DNA from: Rhodospirillaceae bacterium
GTDB lineage: Bacteria > Pseudomonadota > Alphaproteobacteria > TMED109
Assembly (NCBI GenBank): GCA_902579545.1
Contig: CACHHO010000007.1
Coordinates: 1-45,549, forward strand
Reading direction: 5' to 3'
Length of the DNA stretch: 45,549 nucleotides
Below, in pieces: positions 23,920-33,671 of the stretch. Every line of letters starts with the position of its first letter. Positions within the stretch are counted from its first letter, which is position 1. The notes under the pieces were generated by a model. The model had not been told where the DNA came from. It ran no database searches and saw nothing but the letters and a program-made list of their open reading frames with translations. Both the position numbers and the translations under genes were made by a program.

Positions 23920-24693
23920 TTATCCTCTGCCAGCTATCGTTATTCCGCCGTCCATAGTTATAACTTGTCCTGTAATAAATGCTCCTGGATCAGAAGCTAA
24001 TAATATTGCTGCTCCTGCAACTTCATCAGTATTACCTATTCTTTTAAGAGGTGCATAATTTTCAATATTTTTTAAAATTTTTGGGTTTTCCCAGAGTGCT
24101 CTAGCAAAGTCAGTTTTAATGATTCCAGGACACAACCCATTTACAGTTATATTAAATTCTCCTAGCTCTACTGCTAAGCTTCTTATTAATCCTATATCAG
24201 CTGTTTTAGATACTGAGTAAGCTCCCAAATTTTTTACTCCTTGTAATCCAGCAATTGAAGAAACTACTATAATAGATGCTTTTTTCTGTTTTTTCATATG
24301 AGGAATTGAGCTCTTACATAACCATAAATTTGACTTAACATTATTATTCATAATTTTATCAAAACTCTCATCTGGTATGTCAGATAAATTACCATAATAT
24401 GGATTGCTAGCTGCATTACACACTAAGATATCTAATTTGCCATATTTATTTATTGCAAACTCTACTAACTTTTCACAAGACTTTTTATTAGATATATTGC
24501 ATTCAAATGAAGAAGCCTCTCCATTGCCACTAACTATCTCATTTGCAATTAATTTACAAGCGTCTAAATTTCTCGATGATACAATTACACTTGCTCCTAG
24601 CTCTGCATACCTTATTGCTATTGCCTTACCGATGCCTCTTGAGGAACCTGTAATTATAGCTACTTTATTTTTCAAACTAAAAAAATCATTCAT
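23920..24693 (-). CDS. Short-chain dehydrogenase/reductase (SDR)
   Basis: 257 aa classical SDR. The cofactor motif is AIITGSSRGIGKAIA (TGxxxGxG), with NNAG-like CNAASNPYY, the catalytic Ser in IIVVSSIAG, and YSVSK (Tyr/Lys). PGIIKTDFARALWENP and a C-terminal GAFITGQVITMDGG complete the fold. Arg after the first strand (SSRN) suggests NADP(H). The substrate is not assignable. ATG 24693 is chosen, as AGGAG lies 5 nt upstream; GTG 24699 is in frame. It is divergent from the class II aldolase. Confidence 0.9.
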   Translation of the reverse strand: MNDFFSLKNKVAIITGSSRGIGKAIAIRYAELGASVIVSSRNLDACKLIANEIVSGNGEASSFECNISNKKSCEKLVEFAINKYGKLDILVCNAASNPYYGNLSDIPDESFDKIMNNNVKSNLWLCKSSIPHMKKQKKASIIVVSSIAGLQGVKNLGAYSVSKTADIGLIRSLAVELGEFNITVNGLCPGIIKTDFARALWENPKILKNIENYAPLKRIGNTDEVAGAAILLASDPGAFITGQVITMDGGITIAGRG

Positions 24694-24777
24694 GCTCACT
24701 CCTAAAATATGCTTAGCATAAATGTTTTTACAAATTAAGTCGAATGTATTAATGTATAAATAAATTTAGGAGAAATT

Positions 24778-25569
24778 ATGTCTGAGCATGATGCAAAAGT
24801 AAAAACTAATCATCTGGAGATAGAAAAGTCATGTATGAAGTCTTATGAAGAGCTTACTGAACAAGAATTAAGAATTCAACTTGCTGCATCTTATAGGCTA
24901 GTTGAACAGTTAGGCTGGTCATTTTTAATATTTGGACATCTAACTGCAAGAGTACCGGGCCCGGAAAAGCATTTTCTCATTAATCCTTATGGATTAATGT
25001 ATGATGAAGTAACAGCATCTAATCTAGTTAAAATAGATTTAGAAGGAAATATAGTAGAGCCGACAGAATGGGAAGTAAATCCTGCAGGTTTTATTATTCA
25101 TTCAGCTGTACATTCTACCAAAACTAATGCTCACTGTGTGATGCATACACATACAAATGCTGGAATGGCAATGGCAGGGCTAAAACAAGGTATCATTAAT
25201 ATTGATTTTAGCGGATCTGCTTTTCATAATAAAGTAGCTTATCATGATTTCGAAGGAGTTACACTTAGAAGTGATGAGTGTAAGAGAATTGCTGATGACC
25301 TAGGTGATAAAAGTATTATGATATTAAGAAACCATGGTTTACTTACAACAGGCTCTACGGTAGCAGAAGCATTTATGAAGCTATATACATTAGAAAGCGC
25401 TTGTCAAGTACAACTAATGGCTCGTGCCTGTAATGAAAAACTTGAATATGTATCAGAAGATGTCTTAAATAGACATGCTAAAGATTTAAAAGATGCTGGA
25501 AGCTACAAGCTTGCCTTCAGAGCACTGGTAAGAAGAATGTTGAAAAAAGACGCAAGTTTTATTTTATAA
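24778..25569 (+). CDS. Class II aldolase/adducin family protein
   Basis: 263 aa. Zinc ligands of the class II aldolase fold are H123 and H125 in MHTHTNAG and H186 in LRNHGLLT; the substrate loop has GHLTARVPG and [14 protein letters not shown]. Relatives include fuculose- and rhamnulose-phosphate aldolases, but most members annotated as class II aldolase/adducin without a sugar operon are uncharacterised. A good AGGAG precedes ATG 24778. The divergent SDR, with only 84 nt between them, may share a regulator. Confidence 0.88.
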   Translation: MSEHDAKVKTNHLEIEKSCMKSYEELTEQELRIQLAASYRLVEQLGWSFLIFGHLTARVPGPEKHFLINPYGLMYDEVTASNLVKIDLEGNIVEPTEWEVNPAGFIIHSAVHSTKTNAHCVMHTHTNAGMAMAGLKQGIINIDFSGSAFHNKVAYHDFEGVTLRSDECKRIADDLGDKSIMILRNHGLLTTGSTVAEAFMKLYTLESACQVQLMARACNEKLEYVSEDVLNRHAKDLKDAGSYKLAFRALVRRMLKKDASFIL

Positions 25570-25597
25570 TGTATCAATATCAATAAGGAGAATTTTT

Positions 25598-25732
25598 GTG
25601 AAAAGAACTTTTCAACCTAGTAAATTAGTTAGAAAAAGAAGGCACGGTTTTAGAGCAAGAATGGCAACAAAGGCAGGAAGGTTAGTTTTATCAAGAAGAA
25701 GAGCTAAAGGCCGTCAAAGACTATCTGCTTAG
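25598..25732 (+). CDS. rpmH: 50S ribosomal protein L34
   Basis: 44 aa read directly: [20 protein letters not shown] followed by [24 protein letters not shown]. This is the complete, invariant L34 sequence type. It uses a GTG start (25598) with AAGGAG upstream. It begins the conserved rpmH-rnpA-yidC-engB series. Confidence 0.97.
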   Translation: MKRTFQPSKLVRKRRHGFRARMATKAGRLVLSRRRAKGRQRLSA

Positions 25733-25741
25733 TCATATTAA

Positions 25742-26092
25742 ATGCTTTATAATAAATTAAAGAAAAAAGATGATTATGCATCCGTTTTCAGATCTGGTAA
25801 ATACTTCAAACTTGATTCAGTAGTAATACAACATAATGAAAGAAAGAATTCAGAGTTATTTAATGAACCTAGATATGGAATTATAGCAAGCAAAAAAATT
25901 GGAAATTCGGCTAAAAGAAATTATGCTAAAAGAAGGCTTAGAACACTAATTGATAAAATTGCTTGCTATGGAGAAAAAAACTCAGATTACATTTTTGTAG
26001 CAAAAAAAAAATTGCTTAGTGAAAAATTTAGTATACTAATCTTAGATTTAAAAAATGGTTTAAATAAAATTAAAGAAAAAAACAATGAATGA
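25742..26092 (+). CDS. rnpA: Ribonuclease P protein component
   Basis: 116 aa. The RNR motif segment RYGIIASKKIGNSAKRNYAKRRLRTLI is diagnostic. It binds the RNase P RNA that matures tRNA 5' ends. It starts 9 nt after rpmH. Its stop overlaps the yidC start by 8 nt (ATGAATGA). No yidD lies between rnpA and yidC. Confidence 0.95.
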   Translation: MLYNKLKKKDDYASVFRSGKYFKLDSVVIQHNERKNSELFNEPRYGIIASKKIGNSAKRNYAKRRLRTLIDKIACYGEKNSDYIFVAKKKLLSEKFSILILDLKNGLNKIKEKNNE

Positions 26093-27743
26093 ACAAAAGA
26101 ATTTACTATTAGCTATTGTAGCATCATTAATTATATTATTAATTTTTCAATATCTATTTCCAACTGAAAGAAAAATTGTTAACGATAATAATAGCAAAAC
26201 CTTAGAAAATCAAAAAGTTGAACAAAACATACCTGTTTTAAAAAGAGAAGAAATAATAAATAATACTGATAGAATAAGTTTTTCCTTAAAATCTAGATTA
26301 ATTGGCTCCATTCCTTTAAAAGGATTAAGGTTTGATGACATTATATTAAATGATTATAAAGAAACAATACTTTCTGATTCAGAAAAAGTAAAACTACTAT
26401 CACCTAATAAAACTAATAATCCTTATTTTATTGAACTCGGATGGATGTCTCAGGAAAATGTTTATTTGCCTCAAAAGGACAGTGTTTGGGAGTTGATTGA
26501 GGGAAAGGAATTAGGCCCTGAAAGCCCTGTTACACTTAAATGGTCCTCTCCAGACGGACTAGAGTTTATTAGAAAAATTTCCTTAGATGAAAACTTTCTC
26601 TTTAATATAGAGCAAAGAGTAATTAATAAGTCTGAAAAAAAATATAATCTTACACAATATGGAAGAATAAATAGATCAGGAACACCTAAAACATCAGGAT
26701 TTTACATTTTACATGAAGGGCCTATTGCTGTGCTCAACGACAGACTCATAGAAATAGATTATGATGATCTTATTGAAGATGGTCCATCAAGTAATATTAG
26801 TAAAGGGGGTTGGATAGGAATAACAGATAAATATTGGTTAACCGCTCTAATACCTAATCAGAAATTTAATATTGAAGCAGGATTTAAAGCAACCTTAAAT
26901 AAAACTGAGAGGTATCAAGTACAATATACTAGTGCTCAAATAGAACTTGAACCAGGAGATGAAACATTAATAATCTCTAATGTTTTTGTTGGAGCAAAAG
27001 AAGTTGATCTATTAGACAAATATTCCAAAATACTTAATTTAAATATGTTTGACAGGGCAGTTGATTTTGGTTGGTTTTATATAATTACTAAACCTCTCTT
27101 TTTAATCTTACACAAATTTTCATCTATTTTTGGAAATGTTGGATTATCAATTCTAGCTTTAACTGTTTTAATAAGAATTTTTTTGTTTCCACTTGCAAAT
27201 AAATCTTTTAAGTCAATGAGTAAAATGAAAATTCTTACTCCAAAAATGACAGAAATAAGAGAGAGATATAAGAATGACAAATTAAAGATGCAACAGGAAA
27301 TTATGGCTTTATATAAAGCTGAAAAAGTAAATCCTTTATCAGGGTGTCTTCCTATTTTAATTCAAATTCCAATTTTTTTCGCACTTTACAAAGTATTGTT
27401 TGTTACATTAGAGACTAGGCATGCTCCTTTTTATGGATGGGTAAAAGATTTATCAGCTCCTGATCCTACCACAATATTTAATCTATTTGGAATTTTAAAT
27501 TTTTCTCCACCCTCATTTTTAATGATAGGAGCATGGCCACTACTTATGGCCTTAACTATGTATTTACAACAAAAACTTAATCCTGCTCCTCCAGACCCTC
27601 TACAAGCAAAAATAATGTCTTTTTTGCCATTAATGTTTTTATTTTTATTTGCCACGTTTCCTGCAGGCTTAGTAATTTATTGGACTTGGAATAATGTTCT
27701 ATCAATAGGACAACAATGGATTATTATGAAAAAAACTAAATAA
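26085..27743 (+). CDS. yidC: Membrane protein insertase YidC
   Basis: 552 aa. An N-terminal transmembrane anchor (LLLAIVASLIILLIFQYLFP) is followed by a periplasmic domain (about 60-330) and the conserved five-helix insertase core from GWFYIITKPLFLILHKFSSIFGNVGLSILALTVLIRIFLFPL. The core includes the Lys-rich cytoplasmic loop, LSGCLPILIQIPIFFALYKVL, and MSFLPLMFLFLFATFPAGLVIYWTWNNVLSI. It inserts inner-membrane proteins with or without SecYEG. Length is typical of Gram-negative YidC. Confidence 0.97.
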   Translation: MNEQKNLLLAIVASLIILLIFQYLFPTERKIVNDNNSKTLENQKVEQNIPVLKREEIINNTDRISFSLKSRLIGSIPLKGLRFDDIILNDYKETILSDSEKVKLLSPNKTNNPYFIELGWMSQENVYLPQKDSVWELIEGKELGPESPVTLKWSSPDGLEFIRKISLDENFLFNIEQRVINKSEKKYNLTQYGRINRSGTPKTSGFYILHEGPIAVLNDRLIEIDYDDLIEDGPSSNISKGGWIGITDKYWLTALIPNQKFNIEAGFKATLNKTERYQVQYTSAQIELEPGDETLIISNVFVGAKEVDLLDKYSKILNLNMFDRAVDFGWFYIITKPLFLILHKFSSIFGNVGLSILALTVLIRIFLFPLANKSFKSMSKMKILTPKMTEIRERYKNDKLKMQQEIMALYKAEKVNPLSGCLPILIQIPIFFALYKVLFVTLETRHAPFYGWVKDLSAPDPTTIFNLFGILNFSPPSFLMIGAWPLLMALTMYLQQKLNPAPPDPLQAKIMSFLPLMFLFLFATFPAGLVIYWTWNNVLSIGQQWIIMKKTK

Positions 27744-27747
27744 TATT

Positions 27748-28338
27748 ATGAAAACCTACAATTTTAATGCTGTTGGAGCTAAATTTAGTTTTAAAAGCTA
27801 TAAAGAATTAAATTCTTTTGGACTTCCCGAAGTATGTTTTACTGGAAGGTCTAATGTTGGAAAATCATCACTAATAAATGCCATTACAAATAGAAAGACA
27901 ATTGCTACTACTTCTAATAAACCTGGACATACAAAAAAAATATTTTTTTTTAAGATAGATAAAAAATTTATACTAGTTGATTTACCAGGATATGGGTTTG
28001 CAAAAGTCTCAAAGAGGAAAACTCAAGAAATGTCTAGCTTGCTTGATTCATATTTAACAAAAAGGACATTTTTAAAAAAGGCCTTCATATTGATAGATGC
28101 AAGAAGAGGCCTCAAAGAAATTGATATAAACTTTTTAGAATTTTTGTTTAAAAACAAAGTTCCTTTTCAAATTGTTCTAACTAAAATTGACAAGTTAAGC
28201 AAACAAGACGAAAATGATTTACTACAAGGTTTCAATCTACATAAATTAATTATTGACTCAGTTCCTATTTTTACTAGTGCTAAAACTAAACTAGGGATTA
28301 AAGATATCAGAAAAAATATAATTAATTCTATAATTTAG
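27748..28338 (+). CDS. engB: Ribosome biogenesis GTP-binding protein EngB (YsxC/YihA)
   Basis: 196 aa TRAFAC GTPase. G1 is GRSNVGKSSLINAI, G2 lies around TTSNKPGHTKKIFFF, G3 is DLPGYGFAKV and G4 is TKIDKL. It assists late 50S assembly. It is 4 nt after yidC and separated by one base from argB, part of a conserved alphaproteobacterial string. Confidence 0.96.
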   Translation: MKTYNFNAVGAKFSFKSYKELNSFGLPEVCFTGRSNVGKSSLINAITNRKTIATTSNKPGHTKKIFFFKIDKKFILVDLPGYGFAKVSKRKTQEMSSLLDSYLTKRTFLKKAFILIDARRGLKEIDINFLEFLFKNKVPFQIVLTKIDKLSKQDENDLLQGFNLHKLIIDSVPIFTSAKTKLGIKDIRKNIINSII

Positions 28339-28339
28339 T

Positions 28340-29215
28340 ATGCAAAATTTAATAAAGAAAATTTCAAAATTAATACCTGCTTCAGAAAAAGAAGTAAAAT
28401 CAAATTTAAAAAAATATATTGGAGAAACGGTTGTTATAAAATATGGAGGAAGTGCCATGGTTGATCCTAATCTTTCAAATGACTTTTCAATAAATATAAA
28501 ATTTTTAGTTGATTTAGGAATAAAACCAATAATAGTGCATGGTGGAGGGCCTCAAATAAATGAAATGCTAAACAAATTAAAAATTAAACATAATTTCTTT
28601 AATGGAATGAGAATAACAAATAAGGAAACCTTTAGAATAGTTGAAATGGTGCTATGTGGTTTTATTAATAAAAATATATCACATAACCTTTCTAAAAAAG
28701 GAGTAAACTCAATCGGCTTATCAGGATTAGATTCTAATACTATAATAGTCAACAAATATAAAAAGAAGAGAACCTCAGACCCAGATTTAGGGTTAGTAGG
28801 AGTACCCAGAAAAATTAATAAAGGTTTTTTAAATAGTTTAATCTCTAAAAAGCTAGTCCCGGTTATTGCTCCGATAGGGTCAAATAATAATGGCATAAAA
28901 TATAATATTAATGCTGATCTTACTGCAGGATTTATAGCAGCTGAAATGAGATCAAGAAGATTGCTTATGCTAACAGATGTAAAAGGAGTAATAGACAATA
29001 ATCAAAATCTTATAAGTGAGTTAAAATTAAGTGAAGTTAATTCATTAATTTCTAATAACGTAATTTATGGCGGGATGATACCTAAAGTTAAAACATGTAT
29101 AGATGCCGTGAAAAGAGGCATTAGGGCATCAGTAATAATAGATGGAAGAGTTAAAAATGTAATTATAAAAGAATTATTAAGTGACAAAGGAATAGGAACA
29201 CTATTTAGAAAATAA
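28340..29215 (+). CDS. argB: Acetylglutamate kinase
   Basis: 291 aa. Motifs are VVIKYGGSAMVD (phosphate binding), PIIVHGGGPQIN, the Arg-containing FFNGMRITN, and NINADLTAGFIAAEM with LLMLTDVKGV. It phosphorylates N-acetylglutamate in arginine synthesis. One base separates it from engB. An N-terminal helical extension is present but the length is typical. Confidence 0.96.
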   Translation: MQNLIKKISKLIPASEKEVKSNLKKYIGETVVIKYGGSAMVDPNLSNDFSINIKFLVDLGIKPIIVHGGGPQINEMLNKLKIKHNFFNGMRITNKETFRIVEMVLCGFINKNISHNLSKKGVNSIGLSGLDSNTIIVNKYKKKRTSDPDLGLVGVPRKINKGFLNSLISKKLVPVIAPIGSNNNGIKYNINADLTAGFIAAEMRSRRLLMLTDVKGVIDNNQNLISELKLSEVNSLISNNVIYGGMIPKVKTCIDAVKRGIRASVIIDGRVKNVIIKELLSDKGIGTLFRK

Positions 29216-29221
29216 TTAATT

Positions 29222-29860
29222 ATGAAAAATTTACTAATTGATTTGGACAATACTGTTTATCCTGAAGATTCTCAAATATTTCAGCAGATAGACTTAAAAA
29301 TGAAAAGTTTTATATCTGAAAATTTAAATGTAACCATTAAAGATGCCTATAAAATTCAAAAACAATATTTTATTGAGCACGGCACCACTCTGAGAGGATT
29401 AATGTTATATCATAAAATTGATCCTGATTTATTTTTAGACTATGTACATAAAATAGATTTAAGCAGTATTAATAAAAATGAAACCCTCTTAAACCTTTTA
29501 AAAAGCTATAAAGGTAAAAAAATTATATTTACTAATGGATCCCTTAACCATGCAATTAAAATATTAGAAAAAGTAGGGATCCAGAGTTATATTGATAATA
29601 TCTTTGATATAAAAGATGCTGACTATATACCTAAACCTAATCTTATTACATATACAAAAGTTTTAAATAAATTTAATTTAAAGGCTTCTAAAACCATTAT
29701 GATTGATGACTTACCTATCAACCTTAAATCAGCTAAAGATTTAGGCATCAAAACAGTTCTAATTAAAAAAAATATTGATAATAAAGCCTATGATTATATA
29801 GATCTTGTAAGTGAAGATTTGGTCGATACACTAATAAAAATAAATAATGAGGATTTATAA
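29222..29860 (+). CDS. HAD-family hydrolase, pyrimidine 5'-nucleotidase type
   Basis: 212 aa. HAD motifs are [11 protein letters not shown] (nucleophile Asp and DxD), [11 protein letters not shown] (Thr/Ser), KPN (Lys) and [18 protein letters not shown] (acidic pair). The insert and the motif DNTVYP match the SDT1/pyrimidine 5'-nucleotidase subgroup, which dephosphorylates UMP and CMP in yeast. The position between argB and dapD is frequent in alphaproteobacteria. Its stop shares a base with the dapD start (TAATG). Confidence 0.87.
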   Translation: MKNLLIDLDNTVYPEDSQIFQQIDLKMKSFISENLNVTIKDAYKIQKQYFIEHGTTLRGLMLYHKIDPDLFLDYVHKIDLSSINKNETLLNLLKSYKGKKIIFTNGSLNHAIKILEKVGIQSYIDNIFDIKDADYIPKPNLITYTKVLNKFNLKASKTIMIDDLPINLKSAKDLGIKTVLIKKNIDNKAYDYIDLVSEDLVDTLIKINNEDL

Positions 29861-30690
29861 TGAGCATAATAAAACTAGAAAAAGAAATTAACAAGCTATG
29901 GTTAGATCGAAATAATTTAAATGCAAAATCTGGTAAAAAGAAAATAAAATGTATTAATGATACAATTAATTTAATTGATTCAGGAAAAGTAAGAGTTGCG
30001 GAAAAAAAGAAAAATGATTGGCAAGTTAATCAGTGGATAAAAAAAGCAATTTTATTATCATTTAAAATTAATAATGAAAAAACTATTGCAGGTGGACCAG
30101 ATAAAAGTTTCTGGTGGGATAAAGTTCCCTCTAAATTTAAATATTGGCAGAAAAGAGATTTTAAAAAAGCAGGTTTTAGAGTAGTTCCAAGTGCAATTGT
30201 GAGAAAAGGTACTTATATTCAAAGTAATGCCGTTTTAATGCCATCGTTTATAAATATAGGGGCTTTTGTAGGAGCGGGAACTATGATTGATACCTGGGCA
30301 ACTGTTGGTAGTTGTGCTCAGATAGGAAAAAATTGTCATATTTCTGGTGGAGCCGGAATTGGAGGGGTGTTAGAACCTTTACAGGCCTCACCTGTTATAA
30401 TAGAAGATAACTGTTTTGTAGGAGCTAGATCTGAAATAGCAGAAGGTGTTATTGTAGAGGAAGGAAGTGTAATTTCAATGGGAGTTTATATTGGTGCCTC
30501 AACAAAAATAATTAATAGATCAACAGGAAAAGTTTCTTATGGACGGATTCCTAAATTCTCAGTAGTTGTTCCTGGGTCAGTCAAAAGCAACAAAAACTCT
30601 AATGTAAACTTATATTGCGCTGTTATAGTAAAAACAGTGGATGCAAAGACAAGATCTAAAACATCTATAAATGATTTATTAAGAAGTTAG
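29860..30690 (+). CDS. dapD: 2,3,4,5-tetrahydropyridine-2,6-dicarboxylate N-succinyltransferase
   Basis: 276 aa. The family-specific segments [69 protein letters not shown], and [26 protein letters not shown] form the left-handed beta-helix of hexapeptide repeats. It succinylates tetrahydrodipicolinate on the way to diaminopimelate and lysine. Translation is coupled to the HAD gene. It ends directly against the convergent gpsA, with no spacer. Confidence 0.97.
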   Translation: MSIIKLEKEINKLWLDRNNLNAKSGKKKIKCINDTINLIDSGKVRVAEKKKNDWQVNQWIKKAILLSFKINNEKTIAGGPDKSFWWDKVPSKFKYWQKRDFKKAGFRVVPSAIVRKGTYIQSNAVLMPSFINIGAFVGAGTMIDTWATVGSCAQIGKNCHISGGAGIGGVLEPLQASPVIIEDNCFVGARSEIAEGVIVEEGSVISMGVYIGASTKIINRSTGKVSYGRIPKFSVVVPGSVKSNKNSNVNLYCAVIVKTVDAKTRSKTSINDLLRS

Positions 30691-31692
30691 TTATTCGCTT
30701 TTTGATGGTCTAGATAAGAGATTACTAACAATTTTTTTAATTGGATAATTCTTTACCAGTACTTTGTGTACTGCATCCAAAATAGGAGTTTCCAGTCCGT
30801 GCTTCATTTTTATTCTGTTAAGGGCTCTACAGTTTTCAACTCCTTCTGTAATCGTTAATTTATTTTTTAAAATCTCATTTGCAGAGTGTCCTTTTCCAAT
30901 TAATTTTCCAAAATAGTAGTTTCTTGAGGTCACTGAAGTACAAGTTAATAATATATCTCCAATACCCGATAAGCCTAAAGTTGATCTTTTCTTTCCTCCT
31001 AAAGCTATGGATACTTTTTCTATTTCTTTTATACCTCTACTTATAATAGCAGCTCTTGCATTTTCTCCATAACCTAGACCATCTGTAATACCAGATGCTA
31101 TAGCTAAAATATTTTTTATAGCTCCAAATACTTGAACACCTATCTTGTCATTATTCAGGTAAACTCGAAAATTGCTATTGGCAAGCAACACTTTAATCTC
31201 TTTTGCTATTTTTATATCACTATAAGCCAAAGTTACTGCTGTAGGTTTATTCTTTGCTACCAAATCTGCGAAAGAGGGGCCACTAATAATTAAAATATTT
31301 TTCTTGAGACATATATTTTCTATAGCCTCACTTAGTAACTGTTTTCTATATAAATCAAATCCTTTTGAGCATAAAATAACATAAGTCTTTAATACTTTCT
31401 CTTTTGATAAAGTCTTAAAATAGCTTTCGAGTATAAGTCTGACATGTTGAGATGGGACAGCAACGAATATATATTTAGCTTTACTTTTTTTAAAATTATT
31501 GATTGCTATTATAGAATTGTGTAATTTAACTTTTGGTAAAAATATAGAATTTTTCCTCTTTTTATTGATTTCGTTAAATACTTTTTTTTCATAAGCCCAT
31601 ATTGATACTTGTTCACCTGTATTATTTGCAATTAAGTTTGCTATTGCTGTGCCCCATGCACCTGCTCCTAATACCAATACATTATTTTTCAT
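30691..31692 (-). CDS. gpsA: Glycerol-3-phosphate dehydrogenase [NAD(P)+]
   Basis: 333 aa. The N-terminal Rossmann motif is VLGAGAWGTAIA, then FVAVPSQHVR, ILCSKGFD, LIISGPSFADLVAKNKPTAV, the catalytic-Lys region GAIKNILAIASGITDGLGYGENARAAIISRGIKEI, and LSGIGDILLTCTS-TSRNYYFG. It supplies sn-glycerol-3-phosphate for phospholipids. Its start overlaps the tsaD stop by 4 nt, giving a tsaD-gpsA operon. Confidence 0.97.
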   Translation of the reverse strand: MKNNVLVLGAGAWGTAIANLIANNTGEQVSIWAYEKKVFNEINKKRKNSIFLPKVKLHNSIIAINNFKKSKAKYIFVAVPSQHVRLILESYFKTLSKEKVLKTYVILCSKGFDLYRKQLLSEAIENICLKKNILIISGPSFADLVAKNKPTAVTLAYSDIKIAKEIKVLLANSNFRVYLNNDKIGVQVFGAIKNILAIASGITDGLGYGENARAAIISRGIKEIEKVSIALGGKKRSTLGLSGIGDILLTCTSVTSRNYYFGKLIGKGHSANEILKNKLTITEGVENCRALNRIKMKHGLETPILDAVHKVLVKNYPIKKIVSNLLSRPSKSE

Positions 31693-32720
31693 TTTCTACT
31701 CCTAATTTCTTCCAATGGCCATCTTGGCCTTGCCTTTAAATTTAATTTACTTCTTATACCTTTTTTATAAAGTTCATAGCCTGCCCATGCTATCATTGCA
31801 CCATTATCAGTACACATATTTGGTGGAGGAAAATATATATTTTTTCCGTTTCTTTCTACAATTTTATTAATTTTAAATCTTAAATATTTATTTGAAGCTA
31901 CTCCACCAGATATAACGACATTTCTGAAAGGAGAAATACTGTTATCACAAAAATTTATAGCCTTATTAATTTTACTACACAAAATATCTGAAACTGCTTC
32001 TTGAAAGCTTGCAGCAATATCTGCTGAAGAATACTTATCCCTATAAAATTTATCTTTAGTTTTATTTATTACTGCTGTTTTTAAACCTGAGAAAGACATA
32101 TCTAAGGTATCTTTTTTAATAAGTGGTCTTGGCAAATCTACTAAATTCTCTGTTCCTTTTTTTGCAAGTTCTTCTAACAGAGGGCCTCCAGGAAAACCTA
32201 AATTTAACAGTTTGGCCACTTTATCAAAAGCTTCTCCTAATGCATCATCTAAAGTACCCCCTAGAAACTTATATTTATTAGAATCTGAAACAAAATAAAA
32301 ACTGGTATGGCCACCTGATATTAGTAAAAGTAAAAATGGAAACTCTGTATCATCAGTTAATCTTGTAGTTAATGCATGCCCTTCTAAATGATTTACTCCT
32401 ATAAATGGGATATTATTAAATTGTGCTAATGTCTTTGCAAAAGTTAAACCTACTAATAACCCTCCAATTAAACCAGGCCCTGCAGTTGCAGATATCAAAT
32501 TGATATGTTTCATATCTAGTTTTTTTTCAATTAAAATTTTTTCTAATATTTTATCTATAAATAAAACATGATTTCTAGCTGCTAACTCTGGAACTATACC
32601 ATTAAAATTCTTATGTATGTTATTTTGTGACAATACTTCATTAGCTATTATGGTCTTACTACTATCTATTATACTTATAGATGTATCATCACAACTGCAT
32701 TCTATTCCTAATATTTTCAT
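31689..32720 (-). CDS. tsaD: tRNA N6-adenosine threonylcarbamoyltransferase TsaD
   Basis: 343 aa. It starts MKILGIECSCDDTSISIID. The metal-binding motif is VNHLEGHALT, with ATAGPGLIGGLLVG, LLLISGGHTSF, and the C-terminal VISGGVASNKYLR and MCTDNGAMIAWAGYE. It transfers threonylcarbamoyl to A37 of ANN-decoding tRNAs together with TsaB and TsaE (not in this window). It is divergent from hemC, with 35 nt between starts. Confidence 0.97.
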   Translation of the reverse strand: MKILGIECSCDDTSISIIDSSKTIIANEVLSQNNIHKNFNGIVPELAARNHVLFIDKILEKILIEKKLDMKHINLISATAGPGLIGGLLVGLTFAKTLAQFNNIPFIGVNHLEGHALTTRLTDDTEFPFLLLLISGGHTSFYFVSDSNKYKFLGGTLDDALGEAFDKVAKLLNLGFPGGPLLEELAKKGTENLVDLPRPLIKKDTLDMSFSGLKTAVINKTKDKFYRDKYSSADIAASFQEAVSDILCSKINKAINFCDNSISPFRNVVISGGVASNKYLRFKINKIVERNGKNIYFPPPNMCTDNGAMIAWAGYELYKKGIRSKLNLKARPRWPLEEIRSRK

Positions 32721-32755
32721 ATAATTAATTTATAATATATTTTACAATAGTTTAC

Positions 32756-33667
32756 ATGATATTTAATAGAGAAATAATAATTGGCTCAAGGAGCAGTACT
32801 TTAGCTAGGAAGCAAACTGAAATTTTTGTTTCTAAATTAAAGAAAGTTGGTGTTAATAAAGTAAAAACACTTTTAATTAAATCTAAAGGAGACAATGTTG
32901 GTTATACTGAATTTAAAAGGCTAGGAGGAAAAGGTTTATTTACAAAGGAAATTGATGACTTAGTAATTAGTAAAAAAATAGACTTTGCAGTGCATTCTGC
33001 TAAAGATATCCCTGCTTATATTGATAATAGATTAGAAATTGGAGCCTACCTTAAAAGAGAGGATGTAAGGGATGTGCTGATTACAAAAGACTTAGATATC
33101 AATAATATACATGAATTACCACAAAACTCTACTTTAGGAACCTCTAGCCCAAGAAGAGTGGCATATATAAAAATGCTAAAGCCTGATATTAAGGTTGTTT
33201 CATTAAGAGGAAACATAACGTCTAGAATTGCTAAAGTAGAAAAAGGAAAAGTCTTTTCTATAATAATTGCCAAGGCAGGAATAAATAGATTAAAAATAAA
33301 AAATCTTAATATTAATATTAGACCGATTTCTCTATCAAAAATTCTGCCCTCTCCAGGTCAAGGAGCTATTGCAATAGTATATAAAAAAAATAATTTGCTT
33401 AATAAAAAGTTATTAAAACAGATAGATAATCTAGATACAAGAATAGCTCTATCAGCAGAAAGAGCTTTGATTAAAAAAATAAATGGTGACTGCTTTACAC
33501 CCTTGGCAGCCTTAGCAAAAATAAAAAGAAATCAAATTAATATTAAGGCTAAACTATTTTCTAATAGTGGAGACAAATATGTAGACGAGGAAATAATAGG
33601 ACCTGTTAATAGTGCAAATAAAGTAGGTAAACAATGTGCTATAAATCTTTTAAAATATTTATGTTAA
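32756..33667 (+). CDS. hemC: Porphobilinogen deaminase (hydroxymethylbilane synthase)
   Basis: 303 aa. Motifs are IIGSRSSTLARKQTE, GKGLFTKEIDDL, DFAVHSAKDIP, LGTSSPRRVA and LPSPGQGAIAI, with the dipyrromethane cofactor Cys in INGDCFTPLAA. It condenses four porphobilinogens. It is the first gene of hemC-hemD-mitofilin-hemY, divergent from tsaD as in many alphaproteobacteria. Confidence 0.97.
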   Translation: MIFNREIIIGSRSSTLARKQTEIFVSKLKKVGVNKVKTLLIKSKGDNVGYTEFKRLGGKGLFTKEIDDLVISKKIDFAVHSAKDIPAYIDNRLEIGAYLKREDVRDVLITKDLDINNIHELPQNSTLGTSSPRRVAYIKMLKPDIKVVSLRGNITSRIAKVEKGKVFSIIIAKAGINRLKIKNLNINIRPISLSKILPSPGQGAIAIVYKKNNLLNKKLLKQIDNLDTRIALSAERALIKKINGDCFTPLAALAKIKRNQINIKAKLFSNSGDKYVDEEIIGPVNSANKVGKQCAINLLKYLC

Positions 33668-33671
33668 AAAT